A stretch of DNA of 64,000 nt from Pseudomonas duriflava (lineage in GTDB: Bacteria > Pseudomonadota > Gammaproteobacteria > Pseudomonadales > Pseudomonadaceae). Within the stretch, counting starts at the first letter, position 1. Every line of letters begins with the position of its first letter. A program made the translations under genes and the position numbers. The stretch is from the NCBI RefSeq assembly GCF_007830155.1, contig NZ_VLKY01000005.1:124001-188000 (forward strand), read 5' to 3'. Below, piece after piece: positions 29,018 through 40,266 of the stretch. Below the pieces are notes generated by a model. That model did not search any database. It was not told the DNA's origin and saw only the letters and a program-made list of their open reading frames with translations.

Positions 29018-29841
29018 GCCCAACGCCCCAGCGTAATGCGCTCATGACCCGCCAAGTCACGGCGACTTTCCACCGCTGAAAAGCCTTGGTGCTCAAACAG
29101 AGCCCGTACGGCAGCGCCCTGCTCGAAACCATGCTCAACCAAAAGCCAGCCATGACGATTGAGGTGCTCGGGCGCCTGCGCCACAATCAAACGGATGTTG
29201 TCCAGGCCATCCCTTCCAGCCACCAGGGCACTCGAGGGTTCGTAACGTACGTCTCCCTGCTGGAGATGCGGGTCATCCTGAGCGATATAAGGCGGATTGC
29301 TTACAATGATATCGAAGGATTCACCAGCCAGCGCGCTGAACCAGTCGCTCTGGCTGAAATGGACGTTTGTCAGGCCTACTCGCTCACGGTTACGCTCGGC
29401 CAGCTGAATTGCCTGGATAACCCGATCAACCCCAACAAGCTGCCAGCCTGATCGCTCGTGAGCGATGGCAAGGGCAATCGCACCAGTCCCGGTTCCTAGA
29501 TCAAGCACGCGTGCCGATGGCTCAGCCAGACACGCCAAGGCAGACTCGACCAAAAGTTCAGTATCCGGGCGTGGGATCAACGTATCCGGCGTGACCTCCA
29601 GATCAAGCGTCCAGAACCCCTGATGCCCTACGATATAAGCCACAGGCTCGCCGTCACGCCGGCGAGCTATGAATGCAAGGTAACGTTCCTTTACTTCCTG
29701 TGTCACGACCCGCTCGGGCCAGGTTCGCAGGAAGCTACGCGGCTTTCCCAATGCAGCTGCCAACAGCAGTTCTGCATCCAACCGTGCGCTGGGAGAGCCC
29801 GGAAGATCCGCCTCCTTCAGTAATGCTCCAATCGTCGCCAT
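29011..29841 (-). CDS. prmC: Peptide chain release factor N(5)-glutamine methyltransferase
   Basis: PrmC methylates the Gln of the GGQ motif in release factors RF1 and RF2. The 276-residue protein has an N-terminal helical domain, the SAM motif VLDLGTGTGAIALAIA, and the target motif VSNPPYI. It begins one base after the stop of prfA, its own substrate's gene, so translation is coupled. The ATG at 29841 has GGGAG six bases upstream. Confidence 0.96.
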   Translation of the reverse strand: MATIGALLKEADLPGSPSARLDAELLLAAALGKPRSFLRTWPERVVTQEVKERYLAFIARRRDGEPVAYIVGHQGFWTLDLEVTPDTLIPRPDTELLVESALACLAEPSARVLDLGTGTGAIALAIAHERSGWQLVGVDRVIQAIQLAERNRERVGLTNVHFSQSDWFSALAGESFDIIVSNPPYIAQDDPHLQQGDVRYEPSSALVAGRDGLDNIRLIVAQAPEHLNRHGWLLVEHGFEQGAAVRALFEHQGFSAVESRRDLAGHERITLGRWAC

Positions 29842-29842
29842 A

Positions 29843-30925
29843 TCAATCTCCCAATGCCGCAAGCTGATCGGCCTGATATTCCTGTAGAAGCGGCTCGATG
29901 ACCTGCTGTACCGCTCCCTCCATGACCTCTGCCAGCGAGTACAGGGTCAGATTGATCCGGTGATCCGTTACTCGACCTTGCGGAAAGTTATAGGTTCGAA
30001 TGCGTTCGGAACGATCTCCCGAACCCACCAGTAACTTTCGTGTACTGGCTATAGCCTGTTGATGCGCTGCCTGCTGCTGGTCATTCAGCTTGGCCGCCAA
30101 CCAGGCCATAGCTTTAGCCCGATTCTTGTGCTGCGAACGCTCTTCCTGGCACTCGACAACTATGCCGCTGGGGATGTGTGTGATGCGAATCGCCGACTCA
30201 GTCTTGTTAACGTGCTGGCCACCCGCACCGGACGAACGGTAGGTATCAATCCGTAGGTCCGCCGGATTGATTTCGATGGCGGCCTGCTCATCAGGCTCAG
30301 GAAGGACAGCTACCGTGCAGGCCGAGGTATGAATACGCCCCTGCGACTCGGTTTCCGGAACGCGCTGAACTCGGTGAGCTCCTGATTCGAACTTCAGCTT
30401 GGCATAGACATTATCGCCTTCAACCCGTGCGATAACTTCTTTATACCCACCATGTTCGCCCAGGTTTTCGGACATAACCTCTACCCGCCATCCCTGGCGT
30501 TCTGCATACCGTGAATACATGCGGAACAGGTCGCCAGCAAAAATAGCGGCCTCGTCCCCGCCCGTGCCAGCGCGGATTTCCAGAAAAACATTGCGTCCAT
30601 CGTTAGGATCGCGAGGCAGCAACATACGCTGCAGCCGATCTTCCAGCCCAGCCAGGGCCGCCTGGGCCTGCTCGGCCTCTTCTTCCGCCATGGCGCGCAT
30701 GTCGGGATCGCTGTCCTTCAGTAAGGCCCGTGCGCCTTCCAGGTCGGATTGCAGCTTACGAAATTCATGCAATGCATGGATAACCGGCTCTAGCTCGGCA
30801 TACTCCTTCGAGTAGGCTCGGAACTGAGTCTGGTCACTGATCACTTCGGCGTCGCCGAGCAGAGCGGTCAATTCTTCGAACCGGTCGTTAAGACCGTCGA
30901 GTTTGTGCAGCAGGGATGCTTTCAT
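29843..30925 (-). CDS. prfA: Peptide chain release factor 1
   Basis: RF1 ends translation at UAA and UAG codons. The 360-residue protein contains the peptidyl-hydrolysis motif [17 protein letters not shown] (GGQ near 235) and the family segment [26 protein letters not shown]. The typical anticodon-recognition region precedes the GGQ. Its ATG overlaps the hemA stop by one base (TAATG), and prmC follows at once. Confidence 0.97.
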   Translation of the reverse strand: MKASLLHKLDGLNDRFEELTALLGDAEVISDQTQFRAYSKEYAELEPVIHALHEFRKLQSDLEGARALLKDSDPDMRAMAEEEAEQAQAALAGLEDRLQRMLLPRDPNDGRNVFLEIRAGTGGDEAAIFAGDLFRMYSRYAERQGWRVEVMSENLGEHGGYKEVIARVEGDNVYAKLKFESGAHRVQRVPETESQGRIHTSACTVAVLPEPDEQAAIEINPADLRIDTYRSSGAGGQHVNKTESAIRITHIPSGIVVECQEERSQHKNRAKAMAWLAAKLNDQQQAAHQQAIASTRKLLVGSGDRSERIRTYNFPQGRVTDHRINLTLYSLAEVMEGAVQQVIEPLLQEYQADQLAALGD

Positions 30926-32190
30926 TATTTATCCTCGCTCCCATCGAGAGCGAACAATTCCTGGGCCAGAGTGAGCGCATCGACACGCCCCTCGGCAGAC
31001 AATTTCTTGAGCTGTACGCTAGGAGCATGCAGCAACTTATTGGTCAGGCTTCGTGCCAGCGAGGCCAGGACAATTTCCGGCGAAACACCATTCGCCAACT
31101 GCCGCTGCGCCCTTGCCAGCTCTTCGTCACGCATCTGCTCTGCCTGCTGTCGGTACGCCCGCAGTACATCCACGGCAGCCCGCTCGCGCAGACGATGCAT
31201 GAAATCCTGGACCCCAGCGAGTACCAGCTTCTCTGCTGCCTGTGCAGCGCCCTGGCGACTCTTAAGGTTTTCCGTGATGACCTCATGTAAATCATCTACG
31301 GTATAGAGGTAAACATCAGCCAGTTCGCTTACCTCAGGTTCGATATCACGCGGAACGGCAATATCAACCATAAAAATGGGCTTGTGCTTGCGTTGTTTAA
31401 GTGCACGCTCTACGGCGCCCTTGCCTAGGATAGGCAGTTGACTGGCCGTTGAGCTGATAACGATATCGCTATTCGGCAGCTCCTGAGGTATATCAGCCAG
31501 CAAAATAGTATGTGCGCCGAATTGCTCAGCCAAATGGCTGGCCCGCTCGAGCGTCCGGTTAGCCACTACGATGCGTTTAACACCCTGTTCGTACAAATGC
31601 CGCGCGACCAGTGTAATGGTCTCGCCTGCCCCAATGAGCAAGGCCTGACTACGGTTCAGATCGCTGAAGATCTGTTTCGCCAGGCTGACCGCAGCAAAGG
31701 CAACTGAAACCGGATTCTCGCCAATAGCGGTGTCGGTACGGACACTTTTTGCCGTATTGAACGTTGCCTGAAAAAGGCGCCCTAACAAAGGGCCTACCGT
31801 ACCAGCCTCACGAGCTACGGCATAGGCGGATTTCATCTGCCCCAGGATCTGCGGCTCACCGAGAATCATAGAGTCCAGGCCCGATGCGACTCGCATCATG
31901 TGCTGTACGGCGGCATCCTCTTGAAAAACATAGGCGCAGGCCCGCAGCTCCTCAAAAGAAAGGTGATGATAGTCTGCCAGCCACGTCAATATCCGGTCCG
32001 CAGTCGGCTGCTCCATTTCGAGATAGAGTTCACTACGGTTGCACGTGGACAAAATGGCCGCTTCGCGGCTCATGGTCTCCTGGCACAACTGGCGAAGTGC
32101 GTCCACCATTTGCTCGGGAGTGAAAGCTACGCGTTCGCGTACATCCACCGAGGCGGTCTTGTGATTGATGCCAAGCGCGAGGAAAGCCAT
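30925..32190 (-). CDS. hemA: Glutamyl-tRNA reductase
   Basis: HemA reduces glutamyl-tRNA to glutamate-1-semialdehyde, the first committed step of tetrapyrrole synthesis. The 421-residue protein has the catalytic Cys in [12 protein letters not shown] (near residue 50), the [18 protein letters not shown]-type segment, an NADPH fold ([19 protein letters not shown]) and the C-terminal dimer helix. It heads the five-gene run that continues with prfA. A candidate promoter lies at 32223-32251. Confidence 0.96.
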   Translation of the reverse strand: MAFLALGINHKTASVDVRERVAFTPEQMVDALRQLCQETMSREAAILSTCNRSELYLEMEQPTADRILTWLADYHHLSFEELRACAYVFQEDAAVQHMMRVASGLDSMILGEPQILGQMKSAYAVAREAGTVGPLLGRLFQATFNTAKSVRTDTAIGENPVSVAFAAVSLAKQIFSDLNRSQALLIGAGETITLVARHLYEQGVKRIVVANRTLERASHLAEQFGAHTILLADIPQELPNSDIVISSTASQLPILGKGAVERALKQRKHKPIFMVDIAVPRDIEPEVSELADVYLYTVDDLHEVITENLKSRQGAAQAAEKLVLAGVQDFMHRLRERAAVDVLRAYRQQAEQMRDEELARAQRQLANGVSPEIVLASLARSLTNKLLHAPSVQLKKLSAEGRVDALTLAQELFALDGSEDK

Positions 32191-32222
32191 GCAAAATCGC
32201 TAAGTTTTTTGGAAAGCCGGTA

Positions 32223-32251
32223 ATTGTCCTACTTCGTCGATTGAACGACAA
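32223..32251 (-). promoter_or_regulatory. Candidate sigma70 promoter of hemA
   Basis: On the minus strand TTGTCG (32251-32246) and GACAAT (32228-32223) are separated by exactly 17 bases, 33 bases upstream of the hemA ATG. Confidence 0.45.
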
Positions 32252-32323
32252 CTATTAGGGCCATGTGCTTGCCTAATACCTTATGGCATGATGGACTGAC
32301 TGCAGAGAGGCCGCTTCGATCAC

Positions 32324-34051
32324 ATGACTAGATATCTCGCGCTGCTAACTACTGCGCTGCTGCTTGCCGGCTGCCAGAACCTCGTCAGCCACTCCCCCGA
32401 CCAGACATCCGCTCCTGAACAGAAACCCGCTACGGTGCCGGCTCCGCCAGAAACGTACGGAAGCTTCCGGGAAGATACCCTTTACGACTTGTTGGTCGCC
32501 GAACTGGCTGGCCAGCGTAACCGCTTCGATATCGCCCTGGCTAATTATCTTGAACAAGCCAAAAGCACCCAGGATCCTGGCATCGCAGAACGGGCGTTCC
32601 GCATTGCGGAATACTTGGGGGCAGACAACTCTGCCCTCGAAACTGCGGTCATCTGGGCCCGTAACGCACCGGATAATCTGGACGCGCAACGCGCCGCCGC
32701 CATCATGCTGGCACGTGCCGGTCGCTATGACGAGTCCATGATCCATATGGAAAAGGTGCTCCAAGGACAAGGCGATACGCATTTTGATTTTCTAGCCTTG
32801 TCTGCAGCTGAAACCGACGCCGATACTCGTGAGGGTCTTCTCAAAAGCTTTGACCGCCTTCAGACGAAGTACCCCGACAATGGTCAACTCCTGTTTGGCA
32901 AGGCTCTGCTCTTGCAACAGGACGGCCGTGTCGACGAGGCCCTCAAACTGCTTGACTCACAGCCTGCCGCCAAACGTGAGGTAGCGCCTCTTCTTCTCCA
33001 CGCCCGTATGTTGCAGAGCCTGGGCCGTAGCGAAGAAGCCCTGCCTCTGTTAGAGCAAGGTATCAAGCAGCATCCAGACGACAAACGTCTTTTGCTTGCC
33101 CATGCACGTCTGCTGGTAGAGCAAGGCGAACTGGACAAGGCCAAGCAGGAATTCGCTGACCTGGTCGCTCAGTTTCCGGACGATGATGATCTGCGCTTCT
33201 CTCTGGCGCTGGTCTGCCTCGAGGCTGAAGCCTGGACCGATGCGCGCACTTATCTGGACGAACTCGTCCAGCGCGGTAGCCACGTTGATGCCGCTCACTT
33301 CAATCTGGGTCGTGTAGCTGAAGAACTGAACGAGCCAGAGCAGGCCATGGCCGAATACGCCCTGGTTGGCCCAGGCAGCGATTACCTGCCGGCCCAACAA
33401 CGCCAAGCTGAGCTACTGATGGGACAGGGCCGCTTCGATGAAGCGAAACGCCTACTGGCACAATCTCGCCAGCAGCAGCCTGATTATGCGATCCAACTTT
33501 ACCTGCTCGAAGCAGAAAGCCTTACCAATAACGGCCAGCCCGAAGCTTCTTGGGACATACTGCAGCAAGGCCTCAAGCAATATCCAAACGATCTCAACCT
33601 ACTCTATACACGTGCAATGGTGGCAGAAAAGCGAGGCGATCTGGCTCAACTGGAGAAGGACCTGCGCTTCATTCTTGCCCAGGACCCCAACAATGCCATG
33701 GCCTTGAATGCATTGGGGTATACATTGGCTGACCGTACCACTCGCTATGCCGAGGCCCGGACGCTTATCGAAAAAGCCCACCAAATCAACCCGAACGACC
33801 CTGCTATTTTGGATAGCATGGGCTGGATCAACTATCGTCAGGGTCAGCTCGAGCAAGCGGAACGTTATCTACGCGAGGCACTTGAACGCTTTCCTGATGC
33901 TGAAATCGGGGCTCATCTTGGCGAAGTACTCTGGGCCCAGGGCAAAAAGGACGAAGCGCGCGAAGTTTGGGCCACCGCAGCCGAGCAGGCTTCCGACAAT
34001 GCCGTGCTACGCAGCACGCTCAAGCGACTGACAGGCTCCGAAACACTGTGA
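32324..34051 (+). CDS. TPR-repeat lipoprotein (PA4667-like)
   Basis: The 575-residue protein has a lipoprotein signal ([17 protein letters not shown], lipid-modified Cys at 17), a Pro-rich linker, and then many tetratricopeptide repeats through to the end (for example [27 protein letters not shown] and [12 protein letters not shown]). Such proteins serve as scaffolds at the outer membrane; the partner is unknown. The stop overlaps the lolB GTG start (GTGA). The order TPR protein-lolB-ispE is one I recall from P. aeruginosa (PA4667-PA4669). Confidence 0.92.
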   Translation: MTRYLALLTTALLLAGCQNLVSHSPDQTSAPEQKPATVPAPPETYGSFREDTLYDLLVAELAGQRNRFDIALANYLEQAKSTQDPGIAERAFRIAEYLGADNSALETAVIWARNAPDNLDAQRAAAIMLARAGRYDESMIHMEKVLQGQGDTHFDFLALSAAETDADTREGLLKSFDRLQTKYPDNGQLLFGKALLLQQDGRVDEALKLLDSQPAAKREVAPLLLHARMLQSLGRSEEALPLLEQGIKQHPDDKRLLLAHARLLVEQGELDKAKQEFADLVAQFPDDDDLRFSLALVCLEAEAWTDARTYLDELVQRGSHVDAAHFNLGRVAEELNEPEQAMAEYALVGPGSDYLPAQQRQAELLMGQGRFDEAKRLLAQSRQQQPDYAIQLYLLEAESLTNNGQPEASWDILQQGLKQYPNDLNLLYTRAMVAEKRGDLAQLEKDLRFILAQDPNNAMALNALGYTLADRTTRYAEARTLIEKAHQINPNDPAILDSMGWINYRQGQLEQAERYLREALERFPDAEIGAHLGEVLWAQGKKDEAREVWATAAEQASDNAVLRSTLKRLTGSETL

Positions 34052-34674
34052 AAACTTACCGCTTCCACACGTTTTTATTGACGATTTTTATCGTCCTGTT
34101 AACTGGCTGTGCTGGCCAAGTATCCCAGGAAACCGTTCAAGGTCATGGTAGCCCAGCGCTTTGGAAAGTCCATAAGACGCGTATTTCTGCGCTGGATGGC
34201 TGGCAGATTAACGGCAAGGTAGGTATCCGCACGCAAAATGACTCCGGCAGTGGCACCCTGTTTTGGCTGCAACGTCAGGATTACTTCGATATCCGTCTGT
34301 CAGGTCCCTTAGGGCGTGGCGCAGCACGTCTGACAGGACGCTCTGGGGATGTAACGCTCGAAGTAGCCAACCAAGGGCGCTTTCAAGCCGATTCCCCAGA
34401 AGCGCTTCTTGAACAACAGCTAGGCTGGCGGCTTCCGGTATCACATTTGCTCTGGTGGGTACGCGGCCTGCCTGCTCCGGAAAGCCGCAGCCAGCTAACC
34501 CTAGATGCCAACAGTCATCTGTCGCAGCTGGTACAGGACGGCTGGACCGTTGAGTACACGCGCTATGCCGAACAAAACGGTTATCCCTTACCTGAGAGAA
34601 TCAAGTTACACGGGCAGGATCTCGACGTCACCATCGTTATAAAGGACTGGCAGCCTCGCCAGCTAGGCAAATGA
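34048..34674 (+). CDS. lolB: Outer-membrane lipoprotein receptor LolB
   Basis: LolB takes lipoproteins from LolA and places them in the outer membrane. The 208-residue precursor has a signal with lipobox LLTGC, then the LolB fold ([48 protein letters not shown]). The start is a GTG that overlaps the stop of the TPR gene by three bases; an in-frame ATG far upstream lies inside the TPR gene and is not used. The stop overlaps the ispE start (ATGA). Confidence 0.93.
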   Translation: MKTYRFHTFLLTIFIVLLTGCAGQVSQETVQGHGSPALWKVHKTRISALDGWQINGKVGIRTQNDSGSGTLFWLQRQDYFDIRLSGPLGRGAARLTGRSGDVTLEVANQGRFQADSPEALLEQQLGWRLPVSHLLWWVRGLPAPESRSQLTLDANSHLSQLVQDGWTVEYTRYAEQNGYPLPERIKLHGQDLDVTIVIKDWQPRQLGK

Positions 34675-35522
34675 GCATTGAACGTCTAACGCTGCCAGCC
34701 CCAGCCAAACTCAATCTTTTTTTGCACATATTGGGCCGTCGCGACGACGGCTATCATGAACTGCAAACTGTCTTCCAGTTTGTAGATCATGCCGACGAGC
34801 TGCATTTCCTGCCACGGGCCGACGGGCAGATACGTCTTCACACCGCCCTTCTCGGCGTCGACCATGACCAAAACTTGATTGTTCGAGCGGCACGCCTGCT
34901 ACAAAAAGTGACTGGCTGCTCACAAGGGGCCGATATCTGGCTGGATAAACGGCTTCCCATGGGTGGCGGTATTGGGGGCGGCAGCTCTAATGCAGCAACA
35001 ACATTGCTTGGTCTTAATCATCTTTGGTCGCTTGGTGCCAATCTAGATGAGCTGGCAGAGCTTGGCCTTACTCTAGGTGCAGACGTTCCCGTGTTTGTTC
35101 GCGGCAAGGCCGCATGGGCAGAAGGAATTGGTGAACAACTGACCCCTGTAGAGCTTGAAGAGCCTTGGTTTCTCGTTGCAATTCCGCAAGTGTCTGTAAG
35201 TACTGCAAAAATTTTTAACGATCCCCTGTTGACACGGAACACGCCTCCCAGTAAAGTTCGCCCCGTCCTCGAGTGGGGCGGTCGAAACGACTGCCAGAGC
35301 GTGGTAGAAAAGCGTTATCCTGAAATTCATAACGCTTTGATCTTGCTAAACAAATTTGTTTCAGCTAGATTAACCGGCACTGGAAGTTGCATATTTGGGA
35401 GCTTCCCAAATGAGACCGAAGCTGTTAAAGTTGCGGACCAACTTCCAGCTACCCTGCCAAGCTTTATAGCGAAGGGAAGCAACATTTCGATGTTGCATCG
35501 CAAGTTGGAAAGTTTGTTCTGA
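34671..35522 (+). CDS. ispE: 4-diphosphocytidyl-2-C-methyl-D-erythritol kinase
   Basis: IspE phosphorylates CDP-methylerythritol in the MEP isoprenoid pathway. The 283-residue GHMP kinase begins [24 protein letters not shown] (K of the active site) and has the ATP loop [21 protein letters not shown] near 97-117. The C-terminal glycine motif is [10 protein letters not shown]. It is coupled to lolB. The tRNA-Gln gene follows 31 bases later. Confidence 0.96.
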   Translation: MSIERLTLPAPAKLNLFLHILGRRDDGYHELQTVFQFVDHADELHFLPRADGQIRLHTALLGVDHDQNLIVRAARLLQKVTGCSQGADIWLDKRLPMGGGIGGGSSNAATTLLGLNHLWSLGANLDELAELGLTLGADVPVFVRGKAAWAEGIGEQLTPVELEEPWFLVAIPQVSVSTAKIFNDPLLTRNTPPSKVRPVLEWGGRNDCQSVVEKRYPEIHNALILLNKFVSARLTGTGSCIFGSFPNETEAVKVADQLPATLPSFIAKGSNISMLHRKLESLF

Positions 35523-35553
35523 GACACGGATACGGGTGTATCCGAAACGCCAC

Positions 35554-35628
35554 AGGGGCGTCGCCAAGCGGTAAGGCAGCAGGTTTTGATCCTGCCATGC
35601 GTTGGTTCGAATCCAGCCGCCCCTGCCA
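35554..35628 (+). tRNA. tRNA-Gln (anticodon TTG)
   Basis: The 75-base gene folds as a cloverleaf: acceptor arms AGGGGCG and CGCCCCT (35554-35560 and 35618-35624), discriminator G, encoded CCA at 35626-35628. The anticodon stem is GCAGG/CCTGC with loop TTTTGAT, and the T loop is TTCGAAT. Position between ispE and prs matches the order I recall in Pseudomonas. Confidence 0.97.
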
Positions 35629-35672
35629 TTTTCTTTTCATCAGGTCCACCCTCAGCCGGCAGGTACTGCAGC

Positions 35673-36614
35673 GTGTCCAAGATGATGGTCTTTACGGGGA
35701 ACGCAAACCCCGATCTGGCACGGCGCATTGTGCGTCAGCTGCACATTCCTCTAGGTGATGTTTCCGTCGGTAAGTTCTCCGATGGCGAAATCAGTGTCGA
35801 AATCAACGAAAACGTTCGTGGTAAGGATGTCTTCCTGATTCAACCGACCTGTGCACCTACTAATGATAACCTGATGGAACTGGTTGTGATGGCCGATGCC
35901 TTCCGCCGTTCTTCAGCAACTCGTATTACCGCAGTTATCCCCTACTTCGGCTATGCACGTCAGGATCGTCGCCCACGTTCCGCACGCGTTGCAATTAGCG
36001 CCAAAGTTGTGGCCGATATGCTAACGGTGGTTGGCGTCAACCGCGTTCTAACGGTTGACTTACATGCCGACCAGATCCAAGGCTTCTTTGATATCCCCGT
36101 CGATAACATTTACGGTTCTCCTGCCCTGGTTGACGATATAGAAGATCAGCGCTTCGAGAATCTGATGATCGTATCGCCGGATATTGGTGGTGTCGTTCGC
36201 GCTCGCGCCGTGGCGAAGAGTCTAGGTGTTGACCTTGCAATCATTGACAAGCGTCGCCCCAAGGCGAATCAGTCTGAAGTGATGCACATCATTGGTGATA
36301 TTGAAGGCCGCACTTGTGTACTAGTCGATGATATGGTCGATACAGCTGGTACGCTCTGCCACGCTGCCAAAGCGTTGAAAGAGCACGGTGCAACCAAGGT
36401 TCTAGCGTATTGCACTCACCCAGTACTGTCTGGTCGAGCGATCGAAAACATCGATAACTCCGTACTTGATGAGCTGGTAGTAACGAATACCATTCCGCTG
36501 TCTGCAGCTGCACAGTCTTGCACTCGCATCCGTCAACTGGACATCGCTCCAGTGGTTGCAGAGGCCGTGCGCCGGATTAGCAATGAGGAATCCATCAGCG
36601 CCATGTTCCGTTAA
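35673..36614 (+). CDS. prs: Ribose-phosphate pyrophosphokinase
   Basis: Prs makes PRPP from ribose 5-phosphate and ATP, feeding purine, pyrimidine, His, Trp and NAD synthesis. It supplies the substrate of hpt and upp elsewhere in the window. With the GTG at 35673 the length is 313 residues, the family norm. Motifs are [48 protein letters not shown] and the PRPP loop [18 protein letters not shown] lies eight bases upstream of the GTG. It ends in its own terminator. Confidence 0.96.
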   Translation: MSKMMVFTGNANPDLARRIVRQLHIPLGDVSVGKFSDGEISVEINENVRGKDVFLIQPTCAPTNDNLMELVVMADAFRRSSATRITAVIPYFGYARQDRRPRSARVAISAKVVADMLTVVGVNRVLTVDLHADQIQGFFDIPVDNIYGSPALVDDIEDQRFENLMIVSPDIGGVVRARAVAKSLGVDLAIIDKRRPKANQSEVMHIIGDIEGRTCVLVDDMVDTAGTLCHAAKALKEHGATKVLAYCTHPVLSGRAIENIDNSVLDELVVTNTIPLSAAAQSCTRIRQLDIAPVVAEAVRRISNEESISAMFR

Positions 36615-36635
36615 GAACAGGCGTTTGATGCAACG

Positions 36636-36660
36636 GCCCCGCTCTATGCGGGGCTTTTTA
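36636..36660 (+). terminator. Terminator of prs
   Basis: GCCCCGC (36636-36642) pairs with GCGGGGC (36648-36654) around TCTAT, followed by TTTTTA. Confidence 0.93.
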
Positions 36661-36724
36661 ATCAATGGCCTGATCGCGCTGGTCGCAAGTGCTTCCAGGC
36701 AATTGTTATTTTTGGAGACTATAT

Positions 36725-37336
36725 ATGGTCGATTTTACCCTGAATGCCCAACTGCGTTCCGACCTGGGGAAAGGTGCGAGCCGCCGCCTGCGTCGTAATG
36801 CTGAACAAGTACCTGCCGTAATCTACGGCGGCGAAAAAGCACCTGCCTCCATTACACTGGAAGGCAAAGACCTGGCCAAGCTGCTGACTAACGAAGCTGC
36901 CTTCAGCCATGTTATCAACCTAAACGTTGATGGCCAGAGCGAAAGCGTTCTGATCAAGGCTCTGCAGCGTCACCCAGCCAAGGGTTACGTCGTACACGCA
37001 GACTTCCTGCGCGTCGTGGCTGATCACAAGCTGACCGCTATCGTTCCGCTGCACTTCATCAACCAGGATGTGGCTGTTGGCGTCAAGCAAGGCGGCGGCG
37101 AAATCCAGCACAACGTGAACGAAGTGGAAGTATCCTGCCTACCTAAGGATCTGCCTGAGTTCATTGAAGTCGACATGTCCAAGGTTGAGCTGAACCAGAT
37201 CGTTCATATGAGCGATCTGACTCTGCCTGCTGGCGTTGAACTGGTATCGCTGGCTCATGGCAGCGACCTGCCTGTTGCAAGCATTCACTTGTCGCGCGTT
37301 CAGGCACCAGCCGAAGGCGAAGGCTCTGCTGAGTAA
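36725..37336 (+). CDS. rplY: 50S ribosomal protein L25/general stress protein Ctc
   Basis: L25 binds 5S rRNA in the large subunit. The 203-residue form has the L25 domain ([34 protein letters not shown]) and the longer C-terminal TL5/CTC beta domain ([27 protein letters not shown]), unlike the short E. coli protein. The ATG has GGAG seven bases upstream. pth and ychF follow on the same strand. Confidence 0.95.
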   Translation: MVDFTLNAQLRSDLGKGASRRLRRNAEQVPAVIYGGEKAPASITLEGKDLAKLLTNEAAFSHVINLNVDGQSESVLIKALQRHPAKGYVVHADFLRVVADHKLTAIVPLHFINQDVAVGVKQGGGEIQHNVNEVEVSCLPKDLPEFIEVDMSKVELNQIVHMSDLTLPAGVELVSLAHGSDLPVASIHLSRVQAPAEGEGSAE

Positions 37337-37365
37337 GGCATTGGCTTGAGAGAGGGGCTCCCGTC

Positions 37366-37950
37366 GTGACCGCCGTACAACTGATCGTTGGCTTGGGCAA
37401 TCCAGGCAGTGAATACGAACAGACCCGGCATAACGCGGGAGCCCTTTTTGTTGAGCGCCTTGCAGCGCGCCATAACGTTAATTTAGTAGCGGATCGTAAG
37501 TACTTTGGTCTGACAGGGCGCTTTAGCCACGCAAGCCAAGACGTTCGTCTTCTTATTCCTACGACCTACATGAACCGTAGCGGTCAAGCCGTAGCGGCAT
37601 TGGCAGGTTTCTTTCGCATTCCCGTAGAGTCTATCTTGGTTGCTCATGACGAACTCGACATGCCGCCAGGTGTTGCCAAACTTAAAAAAGGTGGCGGGCA
37701 CGGTGGACATAATGGGTTGCGCGATATTATTGCCCAACTAGGCAATCAAAACGGTTTTTATCGCCTGCGGCTTGGCATTGGCCATCCGGGGCATAGCAGT
37801 CTAGTGTCCGGTTATGTACTAGGCCGTGCGCCACGCGCCGAACAGGAACTGCTGGATACCAGTATCGATTTTGCCCTCGGCGTGCTGCCGGATATTCTGG
37901 CCGGGGATTGGACCCGCGCCATGCAGCGTCTGCATAGCCAGAAGGCCTAA
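37366..37950 (+). CDS. pth: Peptidyl-tRNA hydrolase
   Basis: Pth releases tRNA from stalled peptidyl-tRNA. The 194-residue protein has [20 protein letters not shown] (catalytic His and Asn), [19 protein letters not shown], and [30 protein letters not shown]. It starts with GTG, preceded by GAGGGG. It lies 29 bases after rplY and 21 before ychF, the usual Pseudomonas trio. Confidence 0.96.
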   Translation: MTAVQLIVGLGNPGSEYEQTRHNAGALFVERLAARHNVNLVADRKYFGLTGRFSHASQDVRLLIPTTYMNRSGQAVAALAGFFRIPVESILVAHDELDMPPGVAKLKKGGGHGGHNGLRDIIAQLGNQNGFYRLRLGIGHPGHSSLVSGYVLGRAPRAEQELLDTSIDFALGVLPDILAGDWTRAMQRLHSQKA

Positions 37951-37971
37951 CTCACTCGCGAGGGATATTTC

Positions 37972-39072
37972 ATGGGATTTAATTGTGGCATCGTCGGCCT
38001 GCCCAATGTTGGCAAGTCCACCCTGTTTAACGCCCTCACCAAATCCGGTATCGCGGCGGAAAACTTTCCCTTCTGCACTATCGAGCCAAATAGCGGCGTA
38101 GTGCCCATGCCCGACAGTCGTCTTAACGCCCTGGCTGAAATCGTCAAGCCTGAGCGCGTTATTCCTACGACAATGGAGTTCGTGGATATTGCCGGCCTGG
38201 TTGAAGGCGCCTCTAAAGGTGAAGGCCTCGGAAATAAGTTCCTGGCTAACATCCGCGAAACCGACGCCATCGCCCATGTAGTTCGTTGCTTTGAAGACGA
38301 AAACGTCATTCACGTTGCTAACTCCGTAAATCCGAAGCGGGATATCGAAGTTATTGATCTTGAGTTGATTTTTGCGGATCTGGAAAGCTGCGAAAAACAA
38401 CTGCAACGTGTAACCCGCAACGCCAAGGGTGGTGACAAGGAAGCGGTCGCTCAAAAAACGCTACTGGAAAAACTTATCCCTCATTTCGAAGCAGGCAAGC
38501 CAGCTCGCAGCCTGATAAAGAATATGGATGATGAACAGAAGCGCATGGTCCGCAGCTTTCACTTGCTGACCAGCAAGCCTGTCATGTACATCGCCAACGT
38601 GGCTGAAGATGGATTCGAAAACAATCCGCACCTAGATGTCGTCAAAGCCATCGCTACCGAAGAAGGCGCCATCGTTGTTCCAGTCTGCAACAAGATCGAA
38701 GCTGAAATCGCTGAACTAGACGACGGTGAAGAAAAGGATATGTTCCTTGAGTCGTTAGGTCTGGAAGAGCCTGGGCTTAATCGTGTCATTCGAGCAGGCT
38801 ATGAGCTATTGAATCTGCAGACATACTTTACTGCTGGGGTGAAGGAAGTTCGCGCCTGGACGGTTAAGGTTGGCGCTACCGCTCCGCAAGCGGCAGCGGT
38901 GATTCACACAGATTTCGAGAAAGGTTTCATTCGTGCTGAAGTAGTCGCCTACGATGATTTCATCCAATACAAGGGTGAAAACGGCGCCAAGGAAGCTGGC
39001 AAGTGGCGATTGGAAGGTAAGGACTATATCGTCAAAGACGGCGATGTTATGCACTTCCGCTTCAACGTCTGA
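37972..39072 (+). CDS. ychF: Redox-regulated ATPase YchF
   Basis: YchF is an OBG-family P-loop protein that hydrolyses ATP and binds ribosomes. The 366-residue protein has the G1 loop [15 protein letters not shown] (near 9-23), G3 [17 protein letters not shown], the NVAED segment that replaces the NKxD guanine motif, and the C-terminal TGS domain ([14 protein letters not shown]). It ends a run with rplY and pth. Confidence 0.96.
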   Translation: MGFNCGIVGLPNVGKSTLFNALTKSGIAAENFPFCTIEPNSGVVPMPDSRLNALAEIVKPERVIPTTMEFVDIAGLVEGASKGEGLGNKFLANIRETDAIAHVVRCFEDENVIHVANSVNPKRDIEVIDLELIFADLESCEKQLQRVTRNAKGGDKEAVAQKTLLEKLIPHFEAGKPARSLIKNMDDEQKRMVRSFHLLTSKPVMYIANVAEDGFENNPHLDVVKAIATEEGAIVVPVCNKIEAEIAELDDGEEKDMFLESLGLEEPGLNRVIRAGYELLNLQTYFTAGVKEVRAWTVKVGATAPQAAAVIHTDFEKGFIRAEVVAYDDFIQYKGENGAKEAGKWRLEGKDYIVKDGDVMHFRFNV

Positions 39073-39486
39073 CCCTTTGAGCGGGCCTCTTTTAGCGGGT
39101 CCGCCTTTTCTTCTTGCGTGCGCCAGACATCATAAGTGAATGCCCGTCATGTCATTGACAGGTATTACCCGAAAGTAGAATCCTTGCTTCTTACCTAGTT
39201 AATCAGTGTAGCTGTTGGCTCTAGCCCCATGGAGCCGATAGGGAAAGTCAGCGATTGTGGTAGTCCCGCTCGTTACACCCCGCTTTGCTAAAATCACCAT
39301 CACGCGAATCACAAGGCCATCCGGTTACCGCAGGATTAGCATTCTGCTTTCTGGATACTGGTAGACATCCGTAAGGCGTTTACCAATACCTCTAAATTTT
39401 GCAGCCTGCTTTTGAGATGGAGAGAGAAAGAGTTGGGCAAGATCAACCAGGGCCATAATGAGTGATCTTGCCTTTCTACGCGGCAG
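39073..39486 (+). other. Gene-free region with promoter-like and terminator-like elements; candidate small RNA
   Basis: No supported protein gene lies in these 414 bases. TTGACA (39155-39160) and TAGAAT (39176-39181) resemble a strong sigma70 promoter, although the spacer is only 15 bases. At 39436-39445 and 39463-39472, GGCAAGATCA and TGATCTTGCC form a perfect 10-bp stem followed by TTTCT, a terminator on the plus strand. If both work, a transcript of roughly 285 bases would result. The hairpin alone could also be the ychF terminator. I see no tRNA or known RNA fold between them. Confidence 0.35.
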
Positions 39487-40266
39487 TTAATTGCTTGCAG
39501 ACAAGCCCGCATACAAACGTGTCAGCTCATTCATCTGCTTGAACAACGTATCGGCACTAGACGCCATTGCGGTTGGGATATAGTTACCTGGAGTAGCTAG
39601 ATCTACTGCCGTGCGGGTGAACTTCCATTGGGCTTCAGCTTTACGCAACGCGTTAGCTATTTCGGGATTAGGGGTCCCTGCCGCATGAAGCTCTGCCATA
39701 ACGGTATCAAACTCGCCGACGGACTTGGTAAAGGAATCATCCAAACCAGGCGCTTTAATGCCCCAGTTCTTGGCCATATAGAGCATTGCGATACGCTGGC
39801 TCAATACGCGATTCCAACCACTGCGGTTCACCAGTCTCGAGGATTCGCCACCATTGTTCTGCTCGACCAGATCAGTTAGCTTCTGGCATTGCTCTAACAA
39901 CTGATCATTAACAGCTAGCATGCCTACCGCCTGCTCTTTATCAGGCTCAGTCTGCACAAGTTGCTTGTACGCTTGCCAGGTCTTGTCTATTTCAACCAGC
40001 TTGTTATGGATAGTAGGGTTAGGCGCGAATTCGACCAGTGCGTTGTGATGATTCTCGAATAAGGCGATCGTGTCCTTAAGCTGCTTGGTTGCAACCTCTA
40101 CCCGCACCCCAGATCCCATCATCAAATAATCTTTGGCAATACGCTGGCCCAACGTACGTTGAAGACCTGCCATGTTCATGGCTTCTTCGGGCGTAACAAC
40201 GGCCCAGCAAGACGTACTGGCCAAACAGATACCCAATACAGCTACACGTAAAAAATCCTTTAACAC
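39487..40266 (-). CDS. Secreted protein with two PilJ_N-type (NarX-like) sensor repeats
   Basis: The 259-residue protein has a signal peptide (MLKDFLRVAVLGICLASTSCWA). Two helical repeats follow that match the type IV pili chemotaxis transducer N-terminal domain: EEAMNMAGLQRTLGQRIAKDYL near 27-48 and RLVNRSGWNRVLSQRIAMLYMA near 142-163. The same domain is the periplasmic sensor of PilJ and NarX. Here it is free-standing, with no transmembrane anchor or signalling domain. It may bind a ligand in the periplasm for a partner receptor. It has no operon neighbour. Confidence 0.82.
   Translation of the reverse strand: MLKDFLRVAVLGICLASTSCWAVVTPEEAMNMAGLQRTLGQRIAKDYLMMGSGVRVEVATKQLKDTIALFENHHNALVEFAPNPTIHNKLVEIDKTWQAYKQLVQTEPDKEQAVGMLAVNDQLLEQCQKLTDLVEQNNGGESSRLVNRSGWNRVLSQRIAMLYMAKNWGIKAPGLDDSFTKSVGEFDTVMAELHAAGTPNPEIANALRKAEAQWKFTRTAVDLATPGNYIPTAMASSADTLFKQMNELTRLYAGLSASN

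Noticed and set aside
39187-39300. A tRNA gene after ychF
   Set aside because: I looked for a cloverleaf and a TTC-type T loop with matching acceptor arms and found none.
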